Shown one piece after another: positions 46,315-58,860 of a DNA stretch of 64,000 bases (the stretch's first letter is position 1; each line of letters starts with the position of its first letter). The stretch is from Bradysia coprophila (taxonomy: Eukaryota; Arthropoda; Insecta; Diptera; Sciaridae), in the NCBI RefSeq assembly GCF_014529535.1, contig NW_023503409.1, positions 7,068,390-7,132,389 of the forward strand. The letters run 5' to 3'. The translations under genes were made by a program, and so were the position numbers. Below the pieces are notes generated by a model. That model was not told the origin of the DNA and did not search any database. It saw nothing but the letters and a program-made list of their open reading frames with translations.

Positions 46315-48209
46315 ATGGACACAACCCAATTAAAAGTAAGTGCTGAAATAACGTCATATATGAAAATAATCTTTGGAAATGTCCATTTTTGAATTTGAAA
46401 TGTAATATTCATGAAATTGGATATTGTCCACTTAAGAGCAAGGTTCTGAAAGAACAGGTTTTAAGACACTTCACAGACACTTCACAATTAAGACAAATTT
46501 TGATGAACATACTCATTACAGATTATGTGAAATGTCAAATATTTTCCATTTTCATACCACAGTCTGTAATGAGTGTGTTTAATAATATGTGTCTATAGAT
46601 TGTGGAAATTGTTATAGGCAATACCGCAAATATCAACGATGGCACTGCCGTCGAGTCGGTCTTTTGAGTTACAAAATTTAAAAAGCAAAATATTTATTGT
46701 GAGAAAATTTAAATTTCTGATATATTGTCCATGAAAATACTGTTCGAGTGAAGTGACCGACTTGACTACTGCGTCAATCATTGAGCGTCCCGTGAAATAG
46801 TGCCCAAATCCAAAATATATTTTCCAAAATTTGTGCTTCACCCGTCTTTTGTGCAAGGGTCTGAAAGAACAGGCTAAGACACCCCCAACGGCTGGTGACA
46901 AACAAATTACAAATAGACTAATTTTGTTAAATACGGTCACGCAGACCCTTCAAGAGTGTCGCTATAGTCGCTAAAAAGTCCTCAGAAACAGCGAATATTA
47001 ATGGCATAGCTATACGTTTTCATTTTCTTGTTTTAATTGTATTAATTCTAAAACAGAGCTATATACTAATTTAGGATGGTGCTGCCGATATCATTGCTTT
47101 GATATCTAGAATGGACAGAGTAAAAATACAAGTAAATATGTCGTGAAAATATTTACTTACTTTAGCAATAAATAATTACCAGTCCCATCTATTATTTCTT
47201 AGCTCTTGAACAAAACTGAAACTCGTGTGAATTACGGCCCTCGCTTCGCTCTGGCTACGTTAAAATCTTCTATCTACTTCATAATCTCGGTTCAAATCTT
47301 TTTGATGACAAGATTCTGAATGGTTGATTCAATACCTATAATCGGTAAAACAACTATTGTGTCGGGGTCCCGGAATCGATGAGATCTTGGAATATTACCG
47401 AAAAGTTATTCCGAAAAAGTCATTTATTATTCAATTTTGACAAATATGGATGTTAAGCCTAAGGTGTACTTTGAACGCTAGCTGGCCCAGCTCTATCATA
47501 TGAGAGGAATTGGAGCCTCATGCCTGAGAAATATTAACACATTCCTCACACATTTTTTTCTTAGAATCATGTGAGAACTTTTTACTTTTTGTCACTGAGA
47601 AATACCGAAATTCTTTACAGGAAGAATGGAACAAGTTGCGACCTCAGCTCGAAGCGGCCAAATCTGCCGTAAGAGACAAAATGCAACAACAGGAATATCT
47701 GTTAAATGCTTTACGTGCCGTTGATGTGTCAATAGAATTATTAAAGGTTCGTATTTGCGTTGAAATCACAGTGGAGCAGTGCTGTGTTTTTGCTCATACC
47801 GGTAAACTTTTTAAATTTTTCCACAGAAGAGTAACTGCAACATCGATCTCATGGAACAACAAAAGGTGCAAGTTGTGGAATACTTGCATACCGCAAACAA
47901 CGACCTAAAAAAGGCTACATGTGACTTGAATGAAATGAAAATGGTAGGTAGAATATTTGCATTATAACAAGTACGGAAATTGTAATTTTCGCTTCCCACG
48001 AAAATTAAACAATAATTATAGACCGGCTAGGCCAGTGAGGTCTTTTGCCTTCTTCGAAATTTCTCATTGTAACCAGAAAATACTGTGGCTAGGCTTTAGA
48101 CGTTTTTTTTTACTATTTGTATGTTCCGTGGCTCATATAATTAATATTTTTGTTTCAGGAAGTTCAGTCGCTTACCAATGACATGACGAATCATTTAAAA
48201 ATGATTTAA
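46315..48209 (+). CDS. Small five-exon coiled-coil protein, 123 aa
   Basis: Not recognised. Exons: 46315-46335 (MDTTQLK), 47075-47131, 47621-47746, 47827-47943 and 48159-48209; 372 nt. All splice at good GT-AG sites, every exon boundary falls between codons (phase 0), and each exon is open only in the joined frame, which is strong evidence for a real gene that simple ORF finding misses. The product is nearly all helix with heptads (IIALISRMDRVKIQEEWNKL; NALRAVDVSIELLKKS; VVEYLHTANNDLKKATCDLNEMKMEVQSL), two cysteines in the middle, and no membrane segment or signal. A subunit of a coiled-coil assembly (kinetochore, centrosome, tether) would fit, but that is only a guess. Intron 1 (740 bp) contains two ends of a palindromic repeat family. 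Confidence 0.65.
46440..46885. repeat. Two ends of the GTTCTGAAAGAACAGG family in intron 1 of the coiled-coil gene
   Basis: AAGGTTCTGAAAGAACAGG at about 46440 and AAGGGTCTGAAAGAACAGG at about 46856 lie in direct orientation, both followed by TTAAGAC/CTAAGACAC-like sequence. They look like partial copies of the family at 25.3 and 26.0 kb. Confidence 0.55.
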
Positions 48210-50727
48210 AAACCGTTGCAGTCTGCGAAAAATAAAGAAGTATGTATGTAGTGTATATCAAATGTGGAGTAAAATAGCGTGACTTCTTACTTTCGGGCTG
48301 TACACCACAATTTTTGTTTTATTTTTTTAAATAAAGAAAACTGTCAGATTTAACTGAAAAAGTAATATTAGTACAATTTTTACCAAAGAAAATATCATCC
48401 CAACATCAAGTCGAGTTTTTGAGTTGATCGCACGTTTTAATTTTTCGTCCAAAGTATGTTACATTTCAATGCAACAAAAAAGTACTATTTTCACTGAAAT
48501 CGATCGTTAAAGTTGAAAATCGGTTTATGTCAATGGAAAAAATGCTGAATGTTCTGAAGAATGTAAATATTATTTAGATGCCATAGCAAACGAAACTCGC
48601 TGGGATCAAATATCATTACTTTATAAAGGTGAAGTTTCAGTCCTTGTCAACTCATTCCGAATTGGAACCTAACGCCATTTATGGTGAGCTACGAGCGCAC
48701 TCGTCCATTTCACTCTCAAGACATAACGTCTGATTCTTTGATTGCAACTTATAACAGGATCTTTTGTTTTTTTTTGTAATTGTGTAATTGTGTGTAATTG
48801 AATAATCATGGCCCTAAGCAAGTCCGATCACACTGAAAAATTTGACAATAAATTTTCCGCAGGACTGAGGAACATATATACGCGAACTGTTTAACTTTTC
48901 CTTCTTTGCTCCTACTACCCTTAAAGTATTTTATTCGTAATTTGGGCGTCCATACGAGCTATCACACGCCACAAAAGATTAAGATTTGGCCGAGATATTA
49001 CATTTCAAAAAATGGAAATTTGTATGAAGAAATAGATTTTCATACGTTTTGATACTAGATGTCAAATTGCGAATCAGAGGCGAAGCCGAGGTTGGCAAAA
49101 CGTCGCTTGCGATAATATACCTTCATACGATTCGTGTTGCATACAACGTTTTATGTAATGAAAAAAATCGAATAGATATTGAAGATATTCGTTGTGTGAC
49201 GTCAGCAACAGGTGGCTTTTTTCTCACTAGTGCGATAAAGTCCCTTGCAAATCCTTTATCGCACTAGTGCGATAAAATACGTTCATATTACATTGCATAC
49301 AGGCTGCGTAAGTTGCAAATATCGTCACTGAATAGATGTCAAATTGACAATCCGAGGCGAAGCCGATTCTTGTTACATAAGTAACTATTAGCTAGTTGAA
49401 ACAACATGTTGAGTTTTTCTCATATGACAACAAGCATCTGCTTCAATTGATTTGGTTATACAATACACGAGAACTTGAGTATTAGATATGAATGGTTCTT
49501 TCGCAACCATATGCGAAATATCTTGGAAAGCAAATCATAGCTCTACTCTCAACATCTAATTTAACGTATGAACGAATGGTTGTATATACCTTCGACCGCG
49601 TGAGCAAATAATGTTTTTTTCCCGGTATCCAAAATCCAATTTCCCGATTTTCCTGGTATCTTTAAAATTTGACTAGATTCCCCGTAAAAAAGTTATGATT
49701 TCCCGGTCAAAAAATTTCTGATTTCCCGGTGCAAATTTGTATTTTATTAATTAAGTTGTGGTACTGTAGTCAAACAGTCGTCGCAAGCATACTTTATAAA
49801 GCATAGAAAGCCGAAGTCAAAGTTTAGTCATCCAAAAATTATTCATTTACTAAAATTTCAGATTTACAATCTTCTTCATTCATTTTGTCTCCTATATCTT
49901 TATGCAAAGCTGGTGTTTCCAACGTTTCGCTGGAAAGATCTGTTTGCAGATATCTCGTTGGGTATAACGGGCAGAGTCCCCGAATTGTTAGTTTTTTCCA
50001 GATGCGGAATAAATTTTGGAGCGCCACTGGCAATTAAAAATTCAGCGCCAGATTTTTAGAATTTTAATTGTTAGATCCTCATCCTCCGGTCATATTTTGC
50101 AATGAATTTTTTGATCAGAATCCACTGTTTGAGGCAGATGTTGACTTGTTACCCACACACATGCTTCAGACAACCAACGATTTATAAGCAATCTATGAAT
50201 TGGGTAGAACAATCTGCGAGCGGAACGATCGATTTTTCCTGCAGGTTTAGCTTCCAAGGAAAAGTTGTTGTTGTGCTGAAAGGCTTTTTTTAGCCAATGA
50301 GAGTTTTCCAGCTCTCCAGTTTTCCGAATCCTCACACAACAAAAAAAAAGAATCACGAAAATCGGTTGTGTCTTAACCTGCTCTTTCAGAACCTTGGATT
50401 TTTTATCGCCGTTTTTTTGTTGTTGCTATTTTTGCAACACTGCGAATCCTCCATTTGCTCGCAGACGAAGCCAAATGAGACAATTTAACGTGCAATGTTT
50501 TTCTCGTTGTTTTATTTATTGATAAAATAGTTTTTGTGTATAATAACTTTATGGATAAAACGTACAATACTCAGAGACATCAAATCCTGCAAACATATTT
50601 TAGGCATGTGACAAAGACACGACTTACACTAAATCTTGGCATTTACGTAACTTTGCGGTTTTCAGAATTTCTCCGACAACTCTACACTATACACAAGCTA
50701 TTAATAAAAGGATTTTTGCATCCGAGT
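48210..50727. other. Intergenic between the coiled-coil gene and TBC1D9
   Basis: 2.5 kb without a supported gene. Near 49224-49275 ACTAGTGCGATAAAG occurs with its inverse, forming a short palindrome. CGAGGCGAAGCCGA occurs at about 49078 and 49361, echoing the inverse at 5704. A 64-codon minus ORF (49839-50033; LCPLYPTRYLQTDLSSETLE) has fair composition but no recognised family. 50373-50398 is another GTTCTGAAAGAACAGG-family end. The TBC1D9 3' UTR lies just left of 50728. Confidence 0.45.
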
Positions 50728-53700
50728 CTAAACAACACATTTGCGTCGATTCTTTTGTAACATTTCAATACTGTCGGTGATGTGTGAACGCTTGCTTAGC
50801 GCAGCATTAATTTTGCTAACAGGCAAAGTTGTGGCAATGAATTGATTTAATGTTAAATACCAAGAATCAACTGTCGTTGATGACGTCGATTTCTGTTGTT
50901 GTGAACTTTTCGCTGGAGACTTGTTCGCTTTGTGTGATTTATTTCCGTTGGAATCCGCCTACAGGATTTGAATGGTGCCTGATTACAGAGTTGCTCGAAT
51001 TTTTAGCGATTTTCTTTTAGAACACTCACCTCATCCGTGCAATCTGGTAATGTTACTCGAGTGAAACCCTCGTCAAAACTATGTTTCCGCTTCACTTCAG
51101 GATTACTGGAACCTAATTGTATTAGAATGTCATCTGGAAATAGAAATGGAATGAGACAAAAATCTAAACCGAACGTAGAAGGTATGGAACGTACAAGCAC
51201 GTTGCATATCAATATCACAGTTTCCCACAATTTCCAGCATTGATGTCCACAATGCCAAGAAATTCCTTTGTGCCATGTCAGGTATACTATTCTGTGTGAA
51301 ATTCGAATCCGGATGATCGAGAAAGACTCGCAAACTGCTCAAACTTCGCGTATCAATCGACGAATCGTTCGATATCATTGTACCAGCGACCGCATTTGTA
51401 TTTCCGTCACTGAATTGCGATGATCCGTCCAATATATCGAAATTAGCGGCCTTTCCCAAATCGCTTATGTCCGATATCGTGTCGATTGATTCGCAACCTT
51501 CTTGTGACATTCGGTCCGTTGGCAGATCCACATAGAAAATCGATGATCTCGCATTTGAGTCGACGCTTAGGTTAGGTGTCATATTCATGCTTGATCGAGC
51601 CGTAATGTTGATGTTGGCTTTATCGGCGAACGTTTCATCGGACGGTGATGGTAGAGCTTCTATCGAAAAGGAAACATCGTCGCCGAAAAAATCTTCTGCT
51701 TCGGTTGCGACTTCAGCATCGCCTTTCGATTTGTTGGCCTTGCTGGACTCAATGTCAGTTTTCGAGAGCAATGGTGGAAGGTGCAGAATGTATAGAAGCT
51801 TGAGCTTTTCCGTCACCCGGTTCGAACAGACAATGCCCAGGGCTAATATCAGTTGCTTGAAGTCCAAGTATCCAAGAGACTTTTTGTCCATCAACTAAAA
51901 GTAAAATCGAAATTTTCGTAATGGATGCCAGCGCTGGAACAACAAATTGAACTCACCCGAAACAGTTTCTCAGACAAGTCGATACTCTGACATTTTCCCC
52001 AATCAGTCAGTTCGTTCAGCAACAGTCGAAACGTATCGAAATCTATTTTGAATGCATCATGCTTGCTGTACTGCTCACTTAACGTTGCTGCATTTATTTC
52101 AAACATTTCCAACGTTTCCTTTTTGTCGAATTCGATGGGCGTTACCGTTTCTTCAATGAACTTCGTAAGGTTCCTTTTAGGACACAATTTCTCATCGCGA
52201 AGAATCGACAACAAGCCGCGCAATTCGTCCGTTTCAAAGTACCTGTAGCACAAAAATTGTTGTTGTTCATCTCTCGGATATTAAAAGAATGTTGGTCAAC
52301 GAACCCATTGTCCTTGAACTGTTTGACGATGATATTCTCTGTCTCGATCTCGAACTGATGAACGGTCTTTCGCCTATGCTTGTTTCGAAGTTCTTCAATT
52401 TTGCTAGTTGATATTGCTTCTCCGAAACGGATGTACGCTTCATGAATGAGTGTCTCCACTGATTGACTCTGTACAATGAATGGATAGTAAAGAGACACAT
52501 ATTCGGTGGCCCATCCATTTTCTACTTACTCGATATCTGTTTTCACGCTTGCGAATGATTTCGTACTCCGTATTGTATATACCAGTAAGATAGACGGTCA
52601 AAGATTGCATGGCCTCACCATCATCCCGACTCGACAGCAATTTATCTTGGTTCCATTCCAGTATTTTCAGCGCAATCATAAATATCACCTTAGCGCCATC
52701 GTAGAAGAAGCAATCGATGATATTTATGGCACTCTCATAAGGCATAACGCTCAGGAAAATCGTCAGGAACCATGAAAGACTGATCATTTTAATCATGCCA
52801 AGTTGATCGAGTTGAGCGTGCAAATTTGGAAGATGCGTCTCTATGAGTTCGTTCAATACACCCTGATCAATCTGTAAGTTGACGTCTTAGTATCGGTATG
52901 TAAACACGTCAAAGCTTGTCTTACCTGTGCTCCAACCACCTTGTCGTTATAGTAATCGGGCAATAGATTTTCACACAGTCCGCTCAACAGCCAAAATGCG
53001 TCTTCCTCATCACAAAATATCAAAAACACAGACGAAACAATGTTCATGGCCTGACAATAGCCAATTTGAGGATTTCGCAAAGCGTACGCCTGTAGCACTC
53101 GTCGCAATGCGTCAATACCTTCGGAATGTTGGAATGCCGGATGTTCTGGCAGAGATCGATGCAGATCCCTTTCGATTTCATCATGAGCAGAGGTGTGTTT
53201 TGACATCGCTTTCTCGACCAAATCTTCGTACAGTCCAGGGTTCATTTCTTTGTCATGCAGAGCTCCGGAAAATATCATCCAAATATTTTGTCGTAATACG
53301 TCGGGTATGCCGTCGATGACCAAATTAGCTGTATCGGTCGTTCGGAACATGGTGATTCCTCTGCCGAATTCTTTGAAGTGTTCCTCCCATTTTTTCAACT
53401 AAATTTTTAATTTATTCAGGACTTCAGTTACGTCGGTTACTTATTGTCGGACGTGAGCGGTGATTACCTTTGATTCTTGCTTCCCTTTCATTTGATCATT
53501 CCGATCGATTTTGAAGAAATTCATCAATGCTATTTGCTTGGTCCAGGAGACATCGTACGATGGACGGTCGATACGTGTTGGGCTAAATACGGAAAGATTT
53601 AGAATGGAAACGATAATGATGTTGCCATCGAAGTAGCTTACGTTTTGACTTTGGCCAGTATCTCCGAAATTTTTGTGATAAAAAATTCTCTGTCCAAGAC

Positions 53701-56700
53701 TTGGGAGAATTCAAAGGTGGCATTTTCTGCGACCACAATAATTTGATTCTCGTAGCGTGAGGCTGGTTCGTTGTTTTTCTTTTCGACACTCTGAAAATTT
53801 CTAACTTATAATTTCCACGGACATTCGTAATTGTCATTCGAAAACGTACCTGAATTATTCGCAAAGGTATCACCAGAGATACCAACCCCTGAACATCGCT
53901 ATTGAAGCACATGAAATTCTGGGACAGAAATATATTTCCATTGGCGTAACGTTTCTTGTATGGCAGCCATAGATTCGCCTTAATTTTTCCATCCAATATC
54001 TCGGTGGCTGGTAAACGAAAAACCCTTCGATATTCCTCGGAATGTTGTCGGGTGGTCAAATCACGTAACAGATATGACTTCGATGGAACGTTCTTGGACA
54101 GTTTTCGGAATATTATCGGGTCGTGATCATATGAGGGACTCTCTGGATCTTTGATCAGTTTCTGCATTGCGATTTTACTCAGTTGCTCGATTAGGTTGTA
54201 GGTCTCGTTCACTGAGAACAGTAGTCCAAATGTGTAATCGAGATTGTTTAGGGTCTTTACATAAATTGAATTGCTCGACCGAGTTATTTCTGTTATGTCG
54301 GAGTATCTGATAAAAGAGAAATGAGAAATGTAGAATGGAGAGTTTGGGTATAAATCACAACGATCGCCCTACCTTAAAATAAACTTTGTTTCTTTGCCAA
54401 ACATGTACGAGTAAAAACATAAATGATTTAACGATAAATACAGGTGACCTTGTCTAGGTAATTTATTTTTTGAGTAACTGAAACAAAAAGAACAGAAAAA
54501 ATCGAAAATTGAGTTTCACATTCGGATCAACTGACTCGCAAAATACGAACTTGCACGAATAATAATTAACCAAGCGTTCATCGTCTGGCAACTTGAATCG
54601 CTCCTTAAATTTCGTAGCAATCATTTGAAAGCTACTCGATTCAACCAGTTCCTCGTCTGTTCCTGGAACAGTATTGTGCGTGACCAGTGATTGTATTTTG
54701 CAAATTGTGAAATTTGTAACTTCCGCCTCGCTTTCCATTTCCATGAGCACAGTGAACATATTAGTGGCTAGCCATAGCCAGTCTTTTAAAATATCATCGC
54801 GTGTTAGAGCATTTGCTATTTCTGAAAAGATTACATGAACATGGTTGAGTGGAATTATGGTTTGAGGAGAGTAATAACGGCAGGAGTATCGCTAGCCCAT
54901 TTAGTAGGAAAGACATTTAGAGTATCGTGGAAGTATTTACTTCCAAACAATCCGGCATGATCTCAGAACTAATTTTCTCTTCCTGTGACGTGCACATAGC
55001 TTATAAATCATGAAAGAAGGCAACGCCGATATAAATGAACGACAAGCTCTTGACGGCTTTTTTGATAAAAATACTTGTGGCGAAAGATGTTGTATCCAAC
55101 ACTGCGCGATGCTTAAAACAAATAAAAATCGGTGTTGCCTTTGCTGAAAGGTTTAAGACTTCCATTAAGTGCAAATGTAAAACGAAAAAAGGATTGATCG
55201 AACTGAGACCTATTATATAAAAAGGTCCAGTTTTCTTGACTTTTCGACCGATTACTCGAACGCTGAAAATAAGATTTTTCACCATCCGATGAATGGGATT
55301 GATGGCTCTTTTTAGAAATTTCTTATTTTCGCTCTTCGCAAGCTCGACTGGACAATTTCTTAAAAATTAATTTGTTCCTAAAAGAGGCTTTCATTGTAAT
55401 GTCACCGAACTGGAAGTATCGACCACAAATACAAGTGAGACAAACCACATTATTCTTGGAACCGAATGGCAAAATGATTCGTAAAGATTCCATCGACATT
55501 ATTTCAATTTTATCAATTTCTCTGAGTTCCAAAATGAACACTTCGATTGCTTCAAGATCTGTTGCATTTAGTCTACCGTTTCATCGTGTCATCGATTTAA
55601 GAGCTGGCAAACCGTAAGGACTCAGACTATAGTTTTATATATTAAAAGATTTCAGCACTTAGTTGACACACCTCCACCTCCACCTCCACAACAACACCCA
55701 TACAGCGAACTCATAAACTTGTTAATTTAGTCTCTTAGTTACTTTGGCAGCTTTAGTGCTTTGTGGTCGCTTCTCTGGTCCTAATTCGAGTTTTCAGTAA
55801 CCAAATTTCGTGTGCACTTTTAATAGACGGGTTTCGAAAAATGTACAAAAGCATACAAGAGAGGGGAGGTGCAAAAAATCACCATTTAACAGCGTATGCA
55901 CTATTTGAATGGCTCCTCTAATAAGACAACTAATTTAAATAGTAGGACATGTAGCGCAACGTAAATCTTTCAACATGCATCAGCTAGCCGATATCTTCAA
56001 CTCTTTATGTTTTATCGTATTTTGTTTACTGTTTGTATATGGTAATTAGTCAACGCACATACAAAAAAAAAACCGAATTGAACATGCATGCATCTGCCCA
56101 CACTGTGTCAATAAATAATAATATCAATTGACGATAACGATGTTCAATTCTGACGAAAATGAATCACACATTTTTGAGATCTTATCAGTTGAATGGATCC
56201 CAATATAATATAAAAGTCGCGTCAGACTTAACTGACTTAACTGCTTCACATTGCGAAAAAAAAAGCGAAAATTGAAACGCAATTCTTGCGCTCATATATG
56301 CGTTAACAACACAGATGTGTCTGAGCAAAATATTTAATTACGAAATGCATTTAATGTCGATTTTAATTTGAAACGGGAACTGTAAAGGATAAGAACGAAT
56401 TACTCACCATAGTAAGCCTCAGAGTTCGGTGTTTGATGTAATATACGAAATGGGGCTGGTTTTGTATCAAAAACTGAATCTAATGTGCCCACCAAAAGGG
56501 ACGACAATCCTTTCGAATCATGTCCACGGCGACGTTGTAGAACGAAAAACTTTGATGTTTTTTCTGTTACTTCATTGACCCTGCCAAAACCATAACAATT
56601 AAACAAGTTTTTCGAATTCATTGTAATGAACAGCTAAAATGTTCTTGTCTGAGTTGCAAAGGAATTTTTATTATTACCAAAGAGGAGTAGGCAAAATGGA

Positions 56701-56721
56701 CTCTTTCGGAATGATCCACAT
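50728..56721 (-). CDS. TBC1D9: TBC1 domain family member 9/8-type Rab GTPase-activating protein
   Basis: Fourteen exons on the minus strand: 56678-56721, 56408-56580, 54551-54821, 54373-54477, 53850-54306, 53642-53790, 53468-53582, 52925-53398, 52530-52871, 52305-52468, 51957-52242, 51195-51894, 51030-51133 and 50728-50958; 3615 nt, 1204 aa. Architecture: N-terminal [10 protein letters not shown] block, first GRAM ([20 protein letters not shown]), second GRAM ([11 protein letters not shown]), TBC domain (about 460-680) with the arginine finger in [11 protein letters not shown] and the glutamine finger in IGYCQAMN, then an EF-hand-like region ([18 protein letters not shown]) and a conserved C-terminal helix. 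The start is a 44-nt exon ([15 protein letters not shown]), matching the family opening, rather than the in-frame ATG at 56621, which lies in intron sequence. TBC proteins hydrolyse Rab-GTP on endomembranes. Intron 2 is 1.6 kb. Confidence 0.95.
54822..56407. other. Long intron 2 of TBC1D9
   Basis: 1.6 kb. Contains ORFs on both strands around 55.0-55.6 kb (up to 94 codons) with no recognisable family and no supporting splice context, and a short (CCTCCA)n stretch near 55672. No transposon ends were matched. Confidence 0.5.
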
Positions 56722-57965
56722 CTTAAATGATAATTGATATGGTGTGTGCACAACACTGTTATTAATGGAAATACTTTGTCTGGTTAGCTAGTAATTTTAA
56801 GATGAAATTACTCCAAAACCGAAATAAAAAAACATCACAAAAGATTTTCGGTTGACAGCTAAGTATTTACTACTCTCTTGTGCAACATTCACTGACAGAA
56901 CGTGATTTGTACAGTGCGTTGCCGCTCCTTTATGCTTCAAAAAAAAAAGAATTTAAATCGTTACCTACCTACTCATTAAACTAGCAAATTACGTTGATCA
57001 GTAATGTTGAGAGCCTTGTCCACTTGTCACTGGTCTCGTTTGCTTTATTCATAGATCCCCCCCTCAAATTTCATTTTTGTGTCGAATTAAAAATCCCTTG
57101 TAAAGACAAACGTTTGTAATGGCTAAAAATTAGAAAACTAGGAAACTTCCTGCTCGTCTTGCATCGTTGCAAGTTTTCGATTCAGTAAAGGCATTCCAAA
57201 TGAATTTTCATGCCTTGGGAATTTTTCTCGTAATTTAGGCCCTCAGAATAAAAAGTATTCACTTCGTTCGGGCTGGAAGCCGCCCACAACAGATTGTAAA
57301 TAACTGTTCTCAGCAAATAATTCAGAACAACGCACTTCAAGCATAAGTGGTTAATAGGGTACTGAAACTGGACAATTTTTCATACAAATTTGTACTCGAT
57401 TTGGCAACTGTGATTACGCTTGCTTCATGCTTGCAATGCGTTGTTCAGAGTTAAGTAGCATTCACAGTCGTTGTTTTCCATCTATTTTGCCTCAGTTTTC
57501 CTGTCGTTTACTTGACATTTGGAATTAAAACAATTTAAATGGCAACTCAACAATAGAAACATCTCGTAAACGGAGGGAAAACAGATGACTGTGAGGCCTC
57601 CTTTAAGTATGATTTCCACTCAACAAAAAGTACTCAGTGTGAGAGCCGTGATAGAGTAAGCTGTCAAGTAAACAAAGCAAAAATTGAAAAAATTGAATTT
57701 TGTCTCTCACACGGAGACTTTTTTGATAAGTGGAAATTAAGCATTATGCTTTAATAGCTTATAATCGTGAAAACTGATTCTATTCGGTTGAGTCGCAATT
57801 CAAATATCGCTCGAAGAATTTTGCCCGTTTACAAACGGAGACTCACACCTTACAAATACGCCCCAGCTGTTTCATCCGCTTCATGTGATTTGACAACTTT
57901 GACAATCACACAAACACTTTGTTTCTCGCGCTATTTGCATTTCAACGATTTCAACGGTCAGAAAA
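56722..57965. other. Divergent intergenic region between TBC1D9 and NSE1
   Basis: Both genes start outward from this 1.24-kb interval. It includes a foldback element at 57325-57448 and a stretch at 57225-57290 (TTTTTCTCGTAATTTAGGCC, CACTTCGTTCGGGCTGG) resembling 10.66-10.76 kb. The ORF at 57767 overlapping the NSE1 start is in another frame and unsupported. Confidence 0.5.
57325..57448. repeat. Palindromic element with GAACAACGCACTTCAAGCAT ends
   Basis: GAACAACGCACTTCAAGCAT at the left and ATGCTTGCAATGCGTTGTTC at the right bound a 124-bp element. The interior (GGGTACTGAAACTGGACAAT, CTCGATTTGGCAACTG) is alignable to 9.27-9.38 kb. This is the most complete of the three copies. Confidence 0.7.
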
Positions 57966-58860
57966 ATGACTGCAGGATATTCAGATATTCACCGTGGTTT
58001 TCTACAAACTGTTATGAGTCGAGGCAGTATAAGCACGGACAGTGCTAATAAAGTATTGGTGGACCTATTCGCTTCACGTAAACACAAGATTTGTCGGTTC
58101 GAAAATATTTGTTTTTCTCATAAGGGACCTTTCAATAGAAAACCGTGGCGTTCCGTCTGAAGACGATCTACAACCCATTGTCGATGCAATCAACGAAAAG
58201 ATTCACGTGTATGATCAAAGAATCGATATTGTATCGTCGCAGTACGATGATAAAACATTTGTCGTTATGGTCAATACCAGTCAATCCGCTATCACGAAGT
58301 AACTTAAACGGAAGTTCCCCGTTTCCTTTGTCATTCTATCTATTACTAATTTGCAGATTACAAGCCACGTATAAACAAACAGAGATCGAGTTCTTCCGAT
58401 TGTTAATGAAGGAAGTGGCAATGGCCGAAGAACATTCGCTGCGCAAGATATCGGTTTTGAATATCATGAATCCAAATCGTAACAAGGATGTGAATCTCAC
58501 AATGAGTCAATTGGAGAAGCTGCTAAATGATTGGATTGAAGAGGGATACTTTTACGAACAAAATGGTCACGTCTATTTCGGTGTACGATCGGTAGCCGAA
58601 TTCGGAGAATTTCTTCGGAGTAAATTCAATGTCGACAGTTGTCAGTTGTGTAAATCGGTTTTGTTGAAGGTAAAGGAACATCATTGTTGTCTACAGTCCG
58701 CCCTAGCCGAAACTTACTTTTTTCTGTAAAATTTCAGGGGGCTGACTGTAACGGAGATACTTGCAACGGACGTTTTCACACCAGCTGCCTTCGCAAATAC
58801 ATGGCAAAAAATACGAAATGTCCGAAATGCAAAAAAGTTTGGAGCACTCCAGTACCTTAA
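57966..58860 (+). CDS. NSMCE1: NSE1, RING-type subunit of the SMC5-SMC6 complex
   Basis: NSE1 pairs with NSE3 (MAGE) and NSE4 in SMC5/6, where its variant RING supports ubiquitin ligase activity in DNA repair. Exons: 57966-58077, 58139-58298, 58357-58669 and 58738-58860; 708 nt, 235 aa, slightly under human (266). The N terminus (SDIHRGFLQTVMSRGSIS) and winged-helix segments (SQLEKLLNDWIEEGYFYEQNGHVYFGVRSVAEF) fit the family; the C terminus is a variant RING (CQLC...C...C...HTSC...CPKC). The spacing between the second and third cysteine pairs is a little larger than in vertebrates (CNGDTC rather than CxxC). The start at 57966 is the first ATG of the conserved frame. Confidence 0.95.

Noticed and set aside
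49070-49375. CGAGGCGAAGCCGA motifs as possible protein-binding or regulatory sites
   Set aside because: Few scattered copies (also inverted near 5.7 kb) and they lie in repeat-like surroundings; more likely transposon ends than regulatory sites.
49839-50033. 64-codon minus ORF with basic, leader-like N terminus
   Set aside because: Suggestive of a mitochondrial-type N terminus, but stops after 64 codons with no donor continuing to another exon that I could find.
55001-55617. ORFs of 60-94 codons on both strands in TBC1D9 intron 2
   Set aside because: No recognised family, conflicting frames on both strands, no plausible splice partners; probably chance in AT-rich DNA.
56581-56621. ATG at 56621 as start of TBC1D9
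   Set aside because: Its first 14 residues have no family similarity and end at a pyrimidine-rich acceptor (TTTTGGCAG); the upstream 44-nt exon restores the conserved N terminus.
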